64,000 nucleotides of DNA, from NCBI RefSeq assembly GCF_027270735.1, contig NZ_JAPWIJ010000017.1, positions 20,377-84,376 of the forward strand. Direction: 5' to 3'. Of the stretch, positions 17,298 through 26,238 are shown piece after piece. Source of the stretch: Rhodococcus ruber. Lineage in GTDB: Bacteria > Actinomycetota > Actinomycetes > Mycobacteriales > Mycobacteriaceae. The notes beneath the pieces were generated by a model that was given only the letters and a program-made list of their open reading frames with translations, was not told where the DNA came from and did not search any database. Within the stretch, counting starts at the first letter, position 1. Each line of letters starts with the position of its first letter. A program made the position numbers and the translations under genes.

Positions 17298-18086
17298 ATG
17301 GAGATCGTGATCCTCGACGGGGTGGACGCGGTGGATCGAACGGCCGCCGACATCGTCGAGCGCACAGTTCGATCAACCCACGTATCGATCCCCGTTCTGG
17401 GTTTGGCGACCGGATCCACTCCGGTGGGTACCTATCGCGAATTGGCGAGACGTCATCGCGAGGAGGGCTTGTCCTTCTCGCACTGTCGAGCGTTTCTGCT
17501 CGACGAGTACATCGGTCTCGCGAGAAGTGCGGAGCAGTCGTACTTTTCGTTCATTCGCGAGAACTTCGTCGACCACGTCGATCTGGACGACGCCGCGGTG
17601 TTCTCGCCCGACGGCGAAGCGCACGACATCGCGGCGGAGGCGCAGCGGTACGACGCGGCGATCGCTGCCGCCGGTGGCATCGATGTTCAGATCCTGGGAA
17701 TCGGGACGGACGGGCACATCGGCTTCAACGAGCCCGGGTCCTCGTTGCGGTCCAGGACCCGGGTGAAGACGCTGACCGAACAGACCCGTACCGACAATGC
17801 TCGATTCTTCGACTCGCCCGAGGCTGTGCCGCATCACGTACTGACGCAAGGTCTCGGCACCATCGACGAAGCGCGTCACCTCGTCTTGATCGCGACGGGC
17901 GAGTCGAAGGCAGAAGCGGTGGCTGCGGCTGTCGAGGGACCGTTGTCGGCGCACTGCCCGGCGTCGGTGATTCAGTGGCACCCCCACGTCAGCGTGCTGT
18001 TGGACGACGCTGCGGCGTCGTCGCTGGCTCTCGCGGAGTACTACCGCTACGCCTACGCGAACAAGCCCCGGTGGCAACACTTGTGA
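17298..18086 (+). CDS. nagB: glucosamine-6-phosphate deaminase
   Basis: 262 residues, close to E. coli NagB (266). Phosphate loop GLATGSTPVGTYREL, catalytic LLDEYIGL, and the diagnostic GIGTDGHIGFNEPGSSLRSRT (about 134-154) are all present. It converts GlcN-6-P to fructose-6-P and ammonia, completing entry of GlcNAc into glycolysis. AGGAGGAAAG just upstream is a strong ribosome site. Last gene of the operon; its stop is one base from that of the convergent gene. Confidence 0.96.
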   Translation: MEIVILDGVDAVDRTAADIVERTVRSTHVSIPVLGLATGSTPVGTYRELARRHREEGLSFSHCRAFLLDEYIGLARSAEQSYFSFIRENFVDHVDLDDAAVFSPDGEAHDIAAEAQRYDAAIAAAGGIDVQILGIGTDGHIGFNEPGSSLRSRTRVKTLTEQTRTDNARFFDSPEAVPHHVLTQGLGTIDEARHLVLIATGESKAEAVAAAVEGPLSAHCPASVIQWHPHVSVLLDDAAASSLALAEYYRYAYANKPRWQHL

Positions 18087-18087
18087 A

Positions 18088-18915
18088 TCAGCTGCGGGCG
18101 AACTCCGATGCGCGGGCGATCTGCTCGTCCGACGGCCGAACCCCGGTGTAGAGAACGAATTGCTCTGCCGCTTGCAGGGCGATGACCTCGGCACCGGTGA
18201 TCACGGGCTTGTTCGCCGCTCGGGCTGCCACGATCAGCGGCGTCTCGGACGGCATGGCGACGACGTCGAACACGGACTGCGCCGCACCGATCTGTTCGTC
18301 GGTGAACGGAGTGGACTCGGCATCGGGACCCCCGGCCATCCCGACCGGGGTGACGTTCACCAACAGGTCCGCCGCCACTGCCTCGGCAGACCACTCGTAG
18401 CCGTAGGTCTCGGCAAGGGCCGGGCCGGTGCCCGCGTTACGGGCGACGACGGTACCGCGGGTGAAACCCGAATCCCGCAGTGCTGCAACGACAGCCTTCG
18501 CCATACCGCCGCTGCCGGCGACGGCCACCGAGAAATCGGGCGACACGGAATGGGTCGCCAGCAGGTTGGCTACGGCCTGATAGTCCGTGTTGTAGGCGTG
18601 CAGAACGCCGCCCTCGTTGACGATGGTGTTGACGGATTCGATTGCGCTCGCCGACCCGTGCATCACGTCGACCAGCTCGATGACGTCTTCCTTGAACGGC
18701 ATGGAGACGGCGCAGCCTCGAATACCCAGAGCGCGAACGCCACCCACGGCGGCGGCAAGGTCGGTGGTGGTGAAAGCCTTGTACACGAAGTCGAGGCCCA
18801 ACTCGTCGTACAGATAGTTGTGGAAGCGTGTTCCGAAGTTGCTCGGTCGGCCGGACAGAGACATACAGAGCTGGGTCTCACGGTTGAGAAAGCTGCGCGA
18901 CGGTGCCGTTGACAT
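18088..18915 (-). CDS. shikimate dehydrogenase-like protein
   Basis: 275 residues. N-terminal substrate domain with SLSGRPSNFGTRFHNYLYDELGLDFVYKAF and AVSMPFKEDVIEL (family: SVTxPxK with the catalytic Lys), then a Rossmann domain with VAVAGSGGMAKAVVAALRDSG. The NxTxxG-type loop reads NVTPVGM. It is a diverged AroE-like or quinate/shikimate family oxidoreductase, probably not the main AroE. The true start is ATG 18915; the frame continues to 19260 only as a shadow of the HNH gene. TAGTGT at 18923-18928 (minus strand), 7 nt before the ATG, and no Shine-Dalgarno suggest a leaderless mRNA. Confidence 0.85.
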   Translation of the reverse strand: MSTAPSRSFLNRETQLCMSLSGRPSNFGTRFHNYLYDELGLDFVYKAFTTTDLAAAVGGVRALGIRGCAVSMPFKEDVIELVDVMHGSASAIESVNTIVNEGGVLHAYNTDYQAVANLLATHSVSPDFSVAVAGSGGMAKAVVAALRDSGFTRGTVVARNAGTGPALAETYGYEWSAEAVAADLLVNVTPVGMAGGPDAESTPFTDEQIGAAQSVFDVVAMPSETPLIVAARAANKPVITGAEVIALQAAEQFVLYTGVRPSDEQIARASEFARS

Positions 18916-18925
18916 TGGCTCGACA

Positions 18926-19648
18926 CTACTCTTGGCACGTCGACGCGACCGAGACGAGAGCGCCCCGATCGGCCTCGGTGATCGGTAGCTCGTACTGCGC
19001 GGCCACCGAGAGGTACTTGCCGGCGTAGAAGCAGTGGTACGCCGGATTCGGCGGCATCCACTGCGACGGTGTCTTGTCACTCTTGGTCTGGTTGTCGGCT
19101 CCGTTGACCGCCAGCAGATTGAAATCGATGTCGTTGGCGAACCGAATGCGCTTGTCGGGCAACCACATGTTCGCGCCCATGTCCCAGGCGGCCGACAAAG
19201 GGTAGACGTGGTCGATCTGAATTTTCCCGGCATCGGATTTGGTGAACTGCAGCCGTTCACCGGAGTACGGGTCTGCGAGGGAACCCGACAGGACCACGCA
19301 GTCGCGGGTGCCTGCGCGGAACTCGATCTCCGTCATCGACAGCGCCAGTACGTTGTCGCGAGTTCCGCAACCGTCGTGGCCGCCCGGCCCGTCGTAGTCG
19401 TCCGTCCAGGCGGGGCCGAACACGCAGCCTTCGCCGCTTTTGCATCCGCGCTCGTACCCCAGGGCGTCGGGGCGGGCGGCGACCACGCGAACCTGGTCCA
19501 GTAGTTGCTCGATCTGAATCCGGGTGGGGCTGCCAGGTGCAGGTGCGGCGGGGGAGAAACCGGGGATGACGGATCGGTCGCACGACCCGAACGCGGCCAT
19601 CACCGTGGCGGCGACCACCAGCGCCGCCGCTACCCACAATTTTTTCAC
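18926..19648 (-). CDS. exported HNH-family nuclease
   Basis: 240 residues. An N-terminal basic-hydrophobic segment (MKKLWVAAALVVAATVMAAFGSC) is an export signal, with a cysteine at 23 in a lipobox-like setting, so it may be a lipoprotein. The catalytic core holds QIDHVYPLSAAWDMGA (DH of the beta-beta-alpha metal fold), then NDIDFNLLAVNGADNQTKSDKTPSQWMPPN, typical of the GmrSD/DUF1524-like exported HNH nucleases common in actinobacteria. Probable role: degrading extracellular DNA, for nutrition or defence (inference). Its stop codon supplies the -10 element of the downstream gene. Confidence 0.85.
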   Translation of the reverse strand: MKKLWVAAALVVAATVMAAFGSCDRSVIPGFSPAAPAPGSPTRIQIEQLLDQVRVVAARPDALGYERGCKSGEGCVFGPAWTDDYDGPGGHDGCGTRDNVLALSMTEIEFRAGTRDCVVLSGSLADPYSGERLQFTKSDAGKIQIDHVYPLSAAWDMGANMWLPDKRIRFANDIDFNLLAVNGADNQTKSDKTPSQWMPPNPAYHCFYAGKYLSVAAQYELPITEADRGALVSVASTCQE

Positions 19649-19742
19649 TCGTGCCCCATCATCGATCGTCCGCGGTCGTCCCTCGGAGGAGCAGTGTGCC
19701 GGACGCTACCGACAGTGATGGTGGACGTTGCGTCGTGGAAGC

Positions 19743-19970
19743 TCACCCGCCGTCGTGAGCCTTGGCGGAGTTCACCTCGTCGGGTGTGCGTCGAACTGCC
19801 GAAAAGGTTGCCACGCCTGTGTTCAGGTCGACGACCAGATGGTTGCTCTGATCCGAATCTTGCTTGTGATGTTCCACGTGGTGGCTCTGTTCGGCACCGG
19901 TCGGCTGGTCGGGAACGTCGAATCCTCCGATGCCGGTTCCCAGGCTGCCGTCTCCACCCGAATCGCTCAT
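19743..19970 (-). CDS. small hydrophilic hypothetical protein
   Basis: 75 residues from the ATG at 19970, which has GAGGAG about 6 nt upstream. Sequence is Gly/Asp-rich at first (MSDSGGDGSLGTGIGGFDVPD), then His/Gln/Asp-rich around SHHVEHHKQDSDQSNH, and ends in EVNSAKAHDGG. No membrane helix, no recognised family, probably disordered in part. The strong ribosome site argues that it is real. The frame extends to 20153, overlapping the oxidoreductase gene, but that part is a shadow. Confidence 0.55.
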   Translation of the reverse strand: MSDSGGDGSLGTGIGGFDVPDQPTGAEQSHHVEHHKQDSDQSNHLVVDLNTGVATFSAVRRTPDEVNSAKAHDGG

Positions 19971-20040
19971 GGCGCGCTCCTCTCGTCGAGATGCCTGTTT
20001 CCGAATGCGCAGTCGATCGTATTCCTGGTGGATTCTCGGA

Positions 20041-20961
20041 TCAGCCGACCGGCCCGGCGCGGACTTCGAGGACAACCTTGCCGGCCACGTGCCCGTTCTC
20101 GACCAGGGCGAGAGCCTCACCTGCGCGTTCGAGCGGAAACACATGGTCGACACGCGGGTTCAGCACGCCCGACGCGGTCAGGTCTGCCAACCGTGCGAAC
20201 GCAGCGGTCGTGCGATCGCGATCGACTCCCGAACCACCCCATTCGGACGCCAGCACCGGGTCTGCAACACTCACGATCGGTGTCCCAGACCCGGCGGCAG
20301 TCGCCGCCGCACGCAACGTCTCTCCGCCGACGAGATCGACGATGGCGTCCACCGGCCGGGTGGCCGCGGCGGAGATATCACCGCCGGATTCGACGAATCG
20401 GGCACCGAGGCTCTCGATCCACTCCCGTTTGCCCGCGCTCGCCACTGCGACGACGGCGATTCCGTCCGCCCGAGCAAGTTGCAGTACGGCCGAACCCACA
20501 CCGCCACCCGCGCCCAGCACGAGAACGGTATCGCCGGCACTCGTAGCCAACTGGCGCAGCGCGTCGTACGCGGTGCCCGCCGCGACCGGCAGAGTGGCCG
20601 CCGCGGCCCAGGAGACCGTCTCGGGCTTGTGAGCGGTGCTCGACGCGTTGAACACTGTGTACTGCGCGTAGCCGCCGTGTCCCGACGCGGTTGCCCCGAA
20701 TACGTGGTCGCCCACCGAAAAGTCGGTCACACCGGTGCCGACATCCGCAACGGTGCCCGACGCTTCCCGCCCGAGCACTGCCGGCAGAGTGATCTGCACC
20801 GTGTCTTTGCGGGTGCCCTTCCGCACTTTCCAATCTGCGGGATTCACCCCGGCCGCGCGCACGGCGACGAGAATCTGGCCCGGTCCGGGCTCGGCAACGG
20901 GTAACTCGAGGAGAGACTCGGTTTCGGGTCCGCCGTATTCGCTGAAGCCGTACGCGATCAT
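20041..20961 (-). CDS. zinc-independent NADP-dependent alcohol dehydrogenase / quinone oxidoreductase
   Basis: 306 residues, MDR superfamily of the quinone reductase type (no zinc-ligand cysteines). Starts MIAYGFSEYGGPE at 20961; an upstream frame to 20997 adds an unlikely leader. GroES-like half: VRAAGVNPADWKVRKG and VLGREASGTVADVGTGV; nucleotide half: VLVLGAGGGVGSAVLQLARA (about 145-165). Expected to reduce a quinone or enone with NADPH in the cytosol. Monocistronic; substrate unknown. Confidence 0.88.
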   Translation of the reverse strand: MIAYGFSEYGGPETESLLELPVAEPGPGQILVAVRAAGVNPADWKVRKGTRKDTVQITLPAVLGREASGTVADVGTGVTDFSVGDHVFGATASGHGGYAQYTVFNASSTAHKPETVSWAAAATLPVAAGTAYDALRQLATSAGDTVLVLGAGGGVGSAVLQLARADGIAVVAVASAGKREWIESLGARFVESGGDISAAATRPVDAIVDLVGGETLRAAATAAGSGTPIVSVADPVLASEWGGSGVDRDRTTAAFARLADLTASGVLNPRVDHVFPLERAGEALALVENGHVAGKVVLEVRAGPVG

Positions 20962-21064
20962 GTGACCACTGTGCCCTATTCTCGAACCGATCGGCACCGC
21001 GTCGAGCAGCCTCGTCGGCCTGCCTCACCGAGGTGATGTCGGTGTGTCCTGGTTGGATGGACCG

Positions 21065-23893
21065 ATGTTGCACGGTCTGTGGTCTCCCGGTGCCGGGCTG
21101 ATGCTGTGGGACGACGAGATCACCACCGGCGACGAACCCGATCTGCCCTCGGCTCATGCGCAGGTGCTCACCAGAACGTTTCGGCACCGCGCTGCGGTGT
21201 CGTTTCCGCCAGCCGGACCCGGTGCGACCGCCCGGGCCCCGGTGCAGATTCCGGCCGTCGCGCTCGCGCCGCACGATGCGGCAGACCTGCTGCTGCGAAC
21301 GCCATCCGACCACGCGCTGATCTCCGGAGACCTACGTTTTCTGGCGCACGTCACCCGTGGAATCGAACGTTGGGTCCGCGGCGGGCGGGTCGTTCCTGCG
21401 CTCACATTGATCGACGGGCAGTGGTGGCCACGGTGGCGTCTGGTCGGCGGTGAGCGTCAGCGAGCCTGGCTCAGCGAACTCGCCGTGTCGATGCCCTCGG
21501 TGCAGCGAGCGAACGAGCGGCCCAGGAAGATCCTCGACGACATGGTCGACGAGCTCACCGATCCGATCGTCAGATCGCTTCTGGGCAGACCCGACTCGGA
21601 ACATCCGCTGCTGTCCGCGCTGATTCGAGACGACCCGTACGGCGATGGTACGCAACAGATCTCGACCCTGTTCGAGAAGTGGCGGGCAAGCCTCACCGTG
21701 GACGAACCGTCCCTGGTGTTGCGTCTGCTCGAACCCGATGACGACGAGGCCGACGCCGGCACCGACGAGTCGGCGGAGTCGTTCTGGACCTTGCAGGTGT
21801 GTCTGCGGGCAGACGGCGAAGCGCCGCGTCCGGTGCCGATGAGCCGCAAGGTCGATGCCACGTTGCTGTCGATCGCCGTGCGCAAACTCGGCGATGCAGT
21901 TGCCGCGTACCCGAGGCTGCGTGATCTGCCCTCGCAGGAAGGCACCCTGGATCTGCTGCTCCCCACCTCGGTCGTCATCGATCTGGTCGAACACGGTGCG
22001 ACGGCGTTGCAGGCCACCGGCACGACGGTGTTGCTCCCGCGTGCATGGACCCGGCTGGACCCATCGATGAGGTTGCGCGTCGAGTCACCTGCAGTGACCA
22101 AAGCTGCTGCCGATCGCGCGGTCGGCATGGACGAGTTGGTGTCCTACGACTGGCAACTCCAACTGGGCGACATGGTGCTCACCGAGGCGGAGATGAACAG
22201 GCTCGCCGTCTCGAAGGGTGATCTCGTTCGGCTTCGTGGTCAGTGGGTGTTGGCCGACGGCGGTCAGCTGGCGCGGGCCGCCAAATACGTCGCAGAGCAT
22301 CACGGCGACGGAACCGCGTTGGGCACGCTGATGCGCGAAATGACGCTGGCCGATCCACCGCCGGCTCCGGTCCAGGACATCCGTGCCACCGGGTGGGCGG
22401 CCACGCTGCTCGAGCCCGGCGCGGTGCCGGAGAAAATCCCCGTGCCCGACGGCGTGAACGCAGTGCTCCGGCCCTACCAGCAGCGGGGACTCGACTGGCT
22501 CGCGTTCATGAGTCGGCTCGGGCTAGGTGCGGTGCTTGCCGACGACATGGGCCTGGGCAAAACACTCCAGGTGCTCACGCTCCTTGCCCACGAACAACAT
22601 CCGAAGCCGACGCTGCTGGTGGCTCCGATGTCGGTGGTCGGCAACTGGCAGCGTGAGGCCGCGAAGTTCACCCCCGCACTTCGGGTCCTCGTGCACCACG
22701 GCCCGGCTCGGTCGAAGGGCGACGAGCTCGATCGGGAGATCGCCGAGCACGATCTGATCGTCACGACATACGCGCTGATGGCCAAGGACCGTGCGCAACT
22801 TTCGGAGCAGACGTGGCGGCGCGTCGTACTCGACGAGGCTCAACACATCAAGAACGCCGGCACCGTTCAAGCGAAAGCGGCGCTCGCCATCCCGGCGGAA
22901 CACAAGTTGGCTCTGACCGGCACGCCCGTGGAGAACCGTCTCGACGAGCTCAGATCCATTCTCGATTTCGCCAATCCGGGAATGCTGGGAAGGCCGTCCG
23001 ATTTTCGGAAGCGGTTCTCGGTGCCCATCGAGCGGGAGAACGACGAGAACGCCGTCTCACGTCTGCGGGCCATCACGTCGCCGTTCATTCTGCGACGCGT
23101 CAAGACCGATCCGACGGTCATCTCCGATCTGCCCGAGAAGAACGAGATGACAGTGCGCGCCAACCTCACCGCCGAGCAGGCTGCGCTGTACAAGGCGGTC
23201 GTCGACGAGATGATGGCGCAGATCGCCGATGCGAAGGGTATGAAACGCAAGGGCGCGGTGCTGTCCGCACTCACTCGACTCAAGCAGGTGTGCAACCACC
23301 CGGCCCATTTTCTGTCCGACGGCTCGGCGGTGCTCAAGAAGAGTCAGCATCGGTCCGGCAAGATCGGGTTGGTCGAGGACATGCTCGATTCGATTCTGGG
23401 CGACAACGAAAAGGTGTTGTTGTTCACGCAGTTCAGAGAGTTCGGCGAGCTCGTTGCACCGTATTTCGCTGATCGTTTCGGAGCCGAAGTGCCGTTTCTG
23501 CACGGCGGAGTGAGCAAGACCAAGCGCGATGCGATGGTGGAGAAGTTCCAGAGCGACGACGGTCCACCGATCATGATGCTCTCGCTCAAGGCGGGTGGCA
23601 CCGGACTGAATCTCACGGCCGCCAATCACGTTGTGCACCTGGACCGTTGGTGGAACCCGGCGGTCGAGAACCAGGCGACGGACCGGGCCTTCCGCATCGG
23701 GCAGCGTAAGAACGTCGAGGTGCGAAAACTGTTGTGTGTCGGCACCGTGGAGGAGCGAATCGACTCGATGCTCGTCTCGAAGCAGGGCCTGGCAGATCTG
23801 GCGGTGGGCACCGGGGAGAGCTGGGTGACCGAAATGGACACCGAGGAACTGCAGGAGTTGTTCCGGCTCAGCGAGGATGCGGTGGGTGAGTGA
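21065..23893 (+). CDS. SNF2-family DEAD/DEAH-box helicase
   Basis: About 942 residues. N-terminal half is the bacterial SNF2-associated domain; the C-terminal half is a full Snf2 motor: motif I LADDMGLGKTLQ (about 493-504), Ia PMSVVGNWQREA, II DEAQHIKN, III LTGTPVENRLDEL, then VLLFTQFREFGELV, LHGG, SLKAGGTGLNLT and the VI motif TDRAFRIGQ. It translocates on double-stranded DNA using ATP, probably in repair or remodelling. The ATG 21065 (MLHGLWSPGAG) matches the usual family start; a GTG at 21044 is possible. The stop overlaps the SWIM-protein start. Confidence 0.93.
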   Translation: MLHGLWSPGAGLMLWDDEITTGDEPDLPSAHAQVLTRTFRHRAAVSFPPAGPGATARAPVQIPAVALAPHDAADLLLRTPSDHALISGDLRFLAHVTRGIERWVRGGRVVPALTLIDGQWWPRWRLVGGERQRAWLSELAVSMPSVQRANERPRKILDDMVDELTDPIVRSLLGRPDSEHPLLSALIRDDPYGDGTQQISTLFEKWRASLTVDEPSLVLRLLEPDDDEADAGTDESAESFWTLQVCLRADGEAPRPVPMSRKVDATLLSIAVRKLGDAVAAYPRLRDLPSQEGTLDLLLPTSVVIDLVEHGATALQATGTTVLLPRAWTRLDPSMRLRVESPAVTKAAADRAVGMDELVSYDWQLQLGDMVLTEAEMNRLAVSKGDLVRLRGQWVLADGGQLARAAKYVAEHHGDGTALGTLMREMTLADPPPAPVQDIRATGWAATLLEPGAVPEKIPVPDGVNAVLRPYQQRGLDWLAFMSRLGLGAVLADDMGLGKTLQVLTLLAHEQHPKPTLLVAPMSVVGNWQREAAKFTPALRVLVHHGPARSKGDELDREIAEHDLIVTTYALMAKDRAQLSEQTWRRVVLDEAQHIKNAGTVQAKAALAIPAEHKLALTGTPVENRLDELRSILDFANPGMLGRPSDFRKRFSVPIERENDENAVSRLRAITSPFILRRVKTDPTVISDLPEKNEMTVRANLTAEQAALYKAVVDEMMAQIADAKGMKRKGAVLSALTRLKQVCNHPAHFLSDGSAVLKKSQHRSGKIGLVEDMLDSILGDNEKVLLFTQFREFGELVAPYFADRFGAEVPFLHGGVSKTKRDAMVEKFQSDDGPPIMMLSLKAGGTGLNLTAANHVVHLDRWWNPAVENQATDRAFRIGQRKNVEVRKLLCVGTVEERIDSMLVSKQGLADLAVGTGESWVTEMDTEELQELFRLSEDAVGE

Positions 23894-24645
23894 TGGTCGA
23901 CTTCTCGCAGTACGGCAAGCGTCGACAAGCCAAGGGCGGCATCGAGTCCCGGAACAAGCGCGGGGCCTTCGGGCAGACGTGGTGGGGTAGGCACTTCGTC
24001 GCTGCGATGGAGGACCTGGCCGATCCGGGTCGTATCGCGCGGGGGAGAACGTATGCACGTCAAGGTCAGGTTCTCACTCTCGGTGTCGAACGCGGGCAGA
24101 TCTACGGCGAGGTGCAGGGTAGTCAACTCGAGCCGTTCTCGGCCTCGGTCACCGTCGAACCGCTGACCTCCGGTGAGGTGGCCGCGCTCGTCGATCGGGT
24201 GCGATCGAATCCCGGGATGCTTGCCGAATTGGCATCGAATGCCATTCCGCAGGCATTGGCCTCGATGTTGTTGCCGCACGACAAGGGTCAGCTCGATTTC
24301 GATTGCACGTGCCCCGACGACGGGTGGCCGTGCAAGCACGCGGCGGCGCTGATGTACATCGCAGCCGAACACATCGACGCGTCCGCGGCCACCATCCTGA
24401 CGCTGCGCGGAGTGGACCTCGACCAACTGATCGAGGGCGTCGGCGACGGAGGTGACGAGTTCGATGCCGACGATTGGTTCGCCGATCGTGCGATTTTCCC
24501 CGACCTACCCAAGGTGACGTTCGCGCCCGCGATGGACGACCTCGACCCGCTGATCCTGCGTCGAATTTTCCGCGCAGACGGATCCACCGAGGCGGAGGTC
24601 AGCCGAACCTGCGCCGATCTGAGGCAGTTCTACGACCGGATGTGA
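23893..24645 (+). CDS. SWIM zinc-finger protein, partner of the SNF2 helicase
   Basis: 250 residues. The SWIM motif CxCxnCxH is clear as CTCPDDGWPCKHAAALMYIAAE (about 137-158). The N-terminal FGQTWWGRHFVAAMEDLADPGRIARGRTYARQGQV is typical of the YrkA-like proteins found beside SNF2 helicases. It overlaps the helicase stop by one base (TGATG), or by four if the GTG at 23890 is used. Co-translation indicates a complex or shared pathway, plausibly DNA or protein binding for the helicase; the biochemical role is not established. Confidence 0.9.
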   Translation: MVDFSQYGKRRQAKGGIESRNKRGAFGQTWWGRHFVAAMEDLADPGRIARGRTYARQGQVLTLGVERGQIYGEVQGSQLEPFSASVTVEPLTSGEVAALVDRVRSNPGMLAELASNAIPQALASMLLPHDKGQLDFDCTCPDDGWPCKHAAALMYIAAEHIDASAATILTLRGVDLDQLIEGVGDGGDEFDADDWFADRAIFPDLPKVTFAPAMDDLDPLILRRIFRADGSTEAEVSRTCADLRQFYDRM

Positions 24646-24652
24646 CGAAACC

Positions 24653-24682
24653 TGGACTTACGTGGACATCCAACTATAGGAT
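24653..24682 (+). promoter_or_regulatory. candidate promoter of the mmsA operon
   Basis: TGGACT (24653-24658) and TAGGAT (24677-24682) are 18 nt apart, about 40 nt before the mmsA ATG. The -10 fits the actinobacterial TANNNT pattern. Confidence 0.45.
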
Positions 24683-24723
24683 GGGCGTACTTCAATTTCC
24701 AGGCTCGAGGACGGACTGATTCC

Positions 24724-26232
24724 ATGGCTCGCGAACTCACACACTTCATCGGCGGCAAGCACGTCGCCGGCACCTCCGGAAAATTCGGGGACGTGTTCGA
24801 TCCGAATACCGGCGAGGTGCAGGCTCGTGTCCCCCTCGCCGATGTGTCCGAGGTCGAGGCTGCGATCGCCGACGCCGAACAGGCTCAACGTGAGTGGGCG
24901 AAATGGAACCCGCAGCGTCGCGCACGCGTGCTCATGAAGTTCCTCGCTTTGGTCACTCGCGATATGGACGAGCTCGCGCGTCTGTTGTCCTCCGAGCACG
25001 GCAAGACCATCGCTGATGCCAAGGGTGACATTCAGCGTGGCGTCGAGGTCGTCGAATTCGCTGTCGGCGTCCCGCATCTGCTCAAGGGCGAGTACACCGA
25101 GGGGGCCGGTGGCGGCATCGACGTCTACTCGATGCGTCAGCCGCTCGGCGTCGTCGCAGGCATCACCCCGTTCAACTTCCCCGCGATGATTCCGCTGTGG
25201 AAGGCAGGCCCGGCCATTGCCTGCGGTAACGCGTTCATCCTCAAGCCCTCCGAGCGCGACCCGTCCGTCCCCCTCAAGCTCGCCGAGCTGTTCCTCGAGG
25301 CAGGACTCCCTCCGGGCGTGTTCAACGTCGTCAACGGCGGCAAGGACGCTGTCGACGTGCTGCTCACCGACGATCGCGTCAAGGCGATCGGTTTCGTCGG
25401 CTCGACGCCTATCGCCCAGTACATCTACGAGACGGCGGCCCAGCACGGTAAGCGCGCACAGTGCTTCGGTGGAGCCAAGAACCACGCTCTGGTGATGCCC
25501 GACGCCGATCTCGACGAGGTTGCCGATGCACTGCTCGGGGCCGCGTACGGCTCGGCCGGTGAGCGGTGCATGGCGATCTCTGTCGCGGTTCCGGTAGGTG
25601 AGGAGACCGCAGATGCGCTGGTCGCCAAGCTGACCGAGCGCGTCGCGAAGCTGAAGATCGGCCGCAGCGACGACGAGGACGCGGACTTCGGCCCGCTCGT
25701 GGGCAGCGATGCATTGAAGCGAGTCAACGACTACACCCAGATCGGCGTGGACGAGGGTGCCGAGTTGGTCGTCGACGGGCGCGGATTCAGCCTGGCCGGC
25801 CACGAGAACGGATTCTTCGCGGGCGCAACACTGTTCGACAAGGTGACCACCGACATGCGGATCTACAAGGAAGAGATCTTCGGACCCGTTCTGATCGTCG
25901 TCCGCGCGAAGGACTACGAGGACGCGCTACGCCTGCCCACCGAGCACGAGTACGGCAACGGCGTTTCGATCTTCACCCGCGACGGCGACACCGCCCGTGA
26001 CTTCTGCTCCCGTGTCCAGGTCGGCATGGTCGGTGTCAACGTTCCCATTCCGGTCCCGATCGCGTACCACACGTTCGGTGGTTGGAAGCGTTCGGGATTC
26101 GGCGATCTGAATCAGCACGGTCCCGACTCGATCCGGTTCTACACCAAGACCAAGACCGTCACGCAGCGTTGGCCGTCGGGCACGAAGGAAGCAGCTGCGC
26201 AGAATCACTTCGTCATCCCGAACATGGACTGA
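24724..26232 (+). CDS. mmsA: methylmalonate-semialdehyde dehydrogenase (CoA-acylating)
   Basis: 502 residues, aldehyde dehydrogenase superfamily. Cofactor segment GITPFNFPAMIPLWKAGPAIACGNAFILKPSERDPS, then the catalytic cysteine C282 in SAGERCMAISVAVPVG, diagnostic of MmsA. It converts methylmalonate semialdehyde to propionyl-CoA (and malonate semialdehyde to acetyl-CoA) with NAD+ and CoA, last step of valine and part of beta-alanine and myo-inositol breakdown. First gene of a five-gene operon whose products cover the isobutyryl-CoA branch. Confidence 0.95.
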   Translation: MARELTHFIGGKHVAGTSGKFGDVFDPNTGEVQARVPLADVSEVEAAIADAEQAQREWAKWNPQRRARVLMKFLALVTRDMDELARLLSSEHGKTIADAKGDIQRGVEVVEFAVGVPHLLKGEYTEGAGGGIDVYSMRQPLGVVAGITPFNFPAMIPLWKAGPAIACGNAFILKPSERDPSVPLKLAELFLEAGLPPGVFNVVNGGKDAVDVLLTDDRVKAIGFVGSTPIAQYIYETAAQHGKRAQCFGGAKNHALVMPDADLDEVADALLGAAYGSAGERCMAISVAVPVGEETADALVAKLTERVAKLKIGRSDDEDADFGPLVGSDALKRVNDYTQIGVDEGAELVVDGRGFSLAGHENGFFAGATLFDKVTTDMRIYKEEIFGPVLIVVRAKDYEDALRLPTEHEYGNGVSIFTRDGDTARDFCSRVQVGMVGVNVPIPVPIAYHTFGGWKRSGFGDLNQHGPDSIRFYTKTKTVTQRWPSGTKEAAAQNHFVIPNMD

Positions 26233-26238
26233 TCGGCC

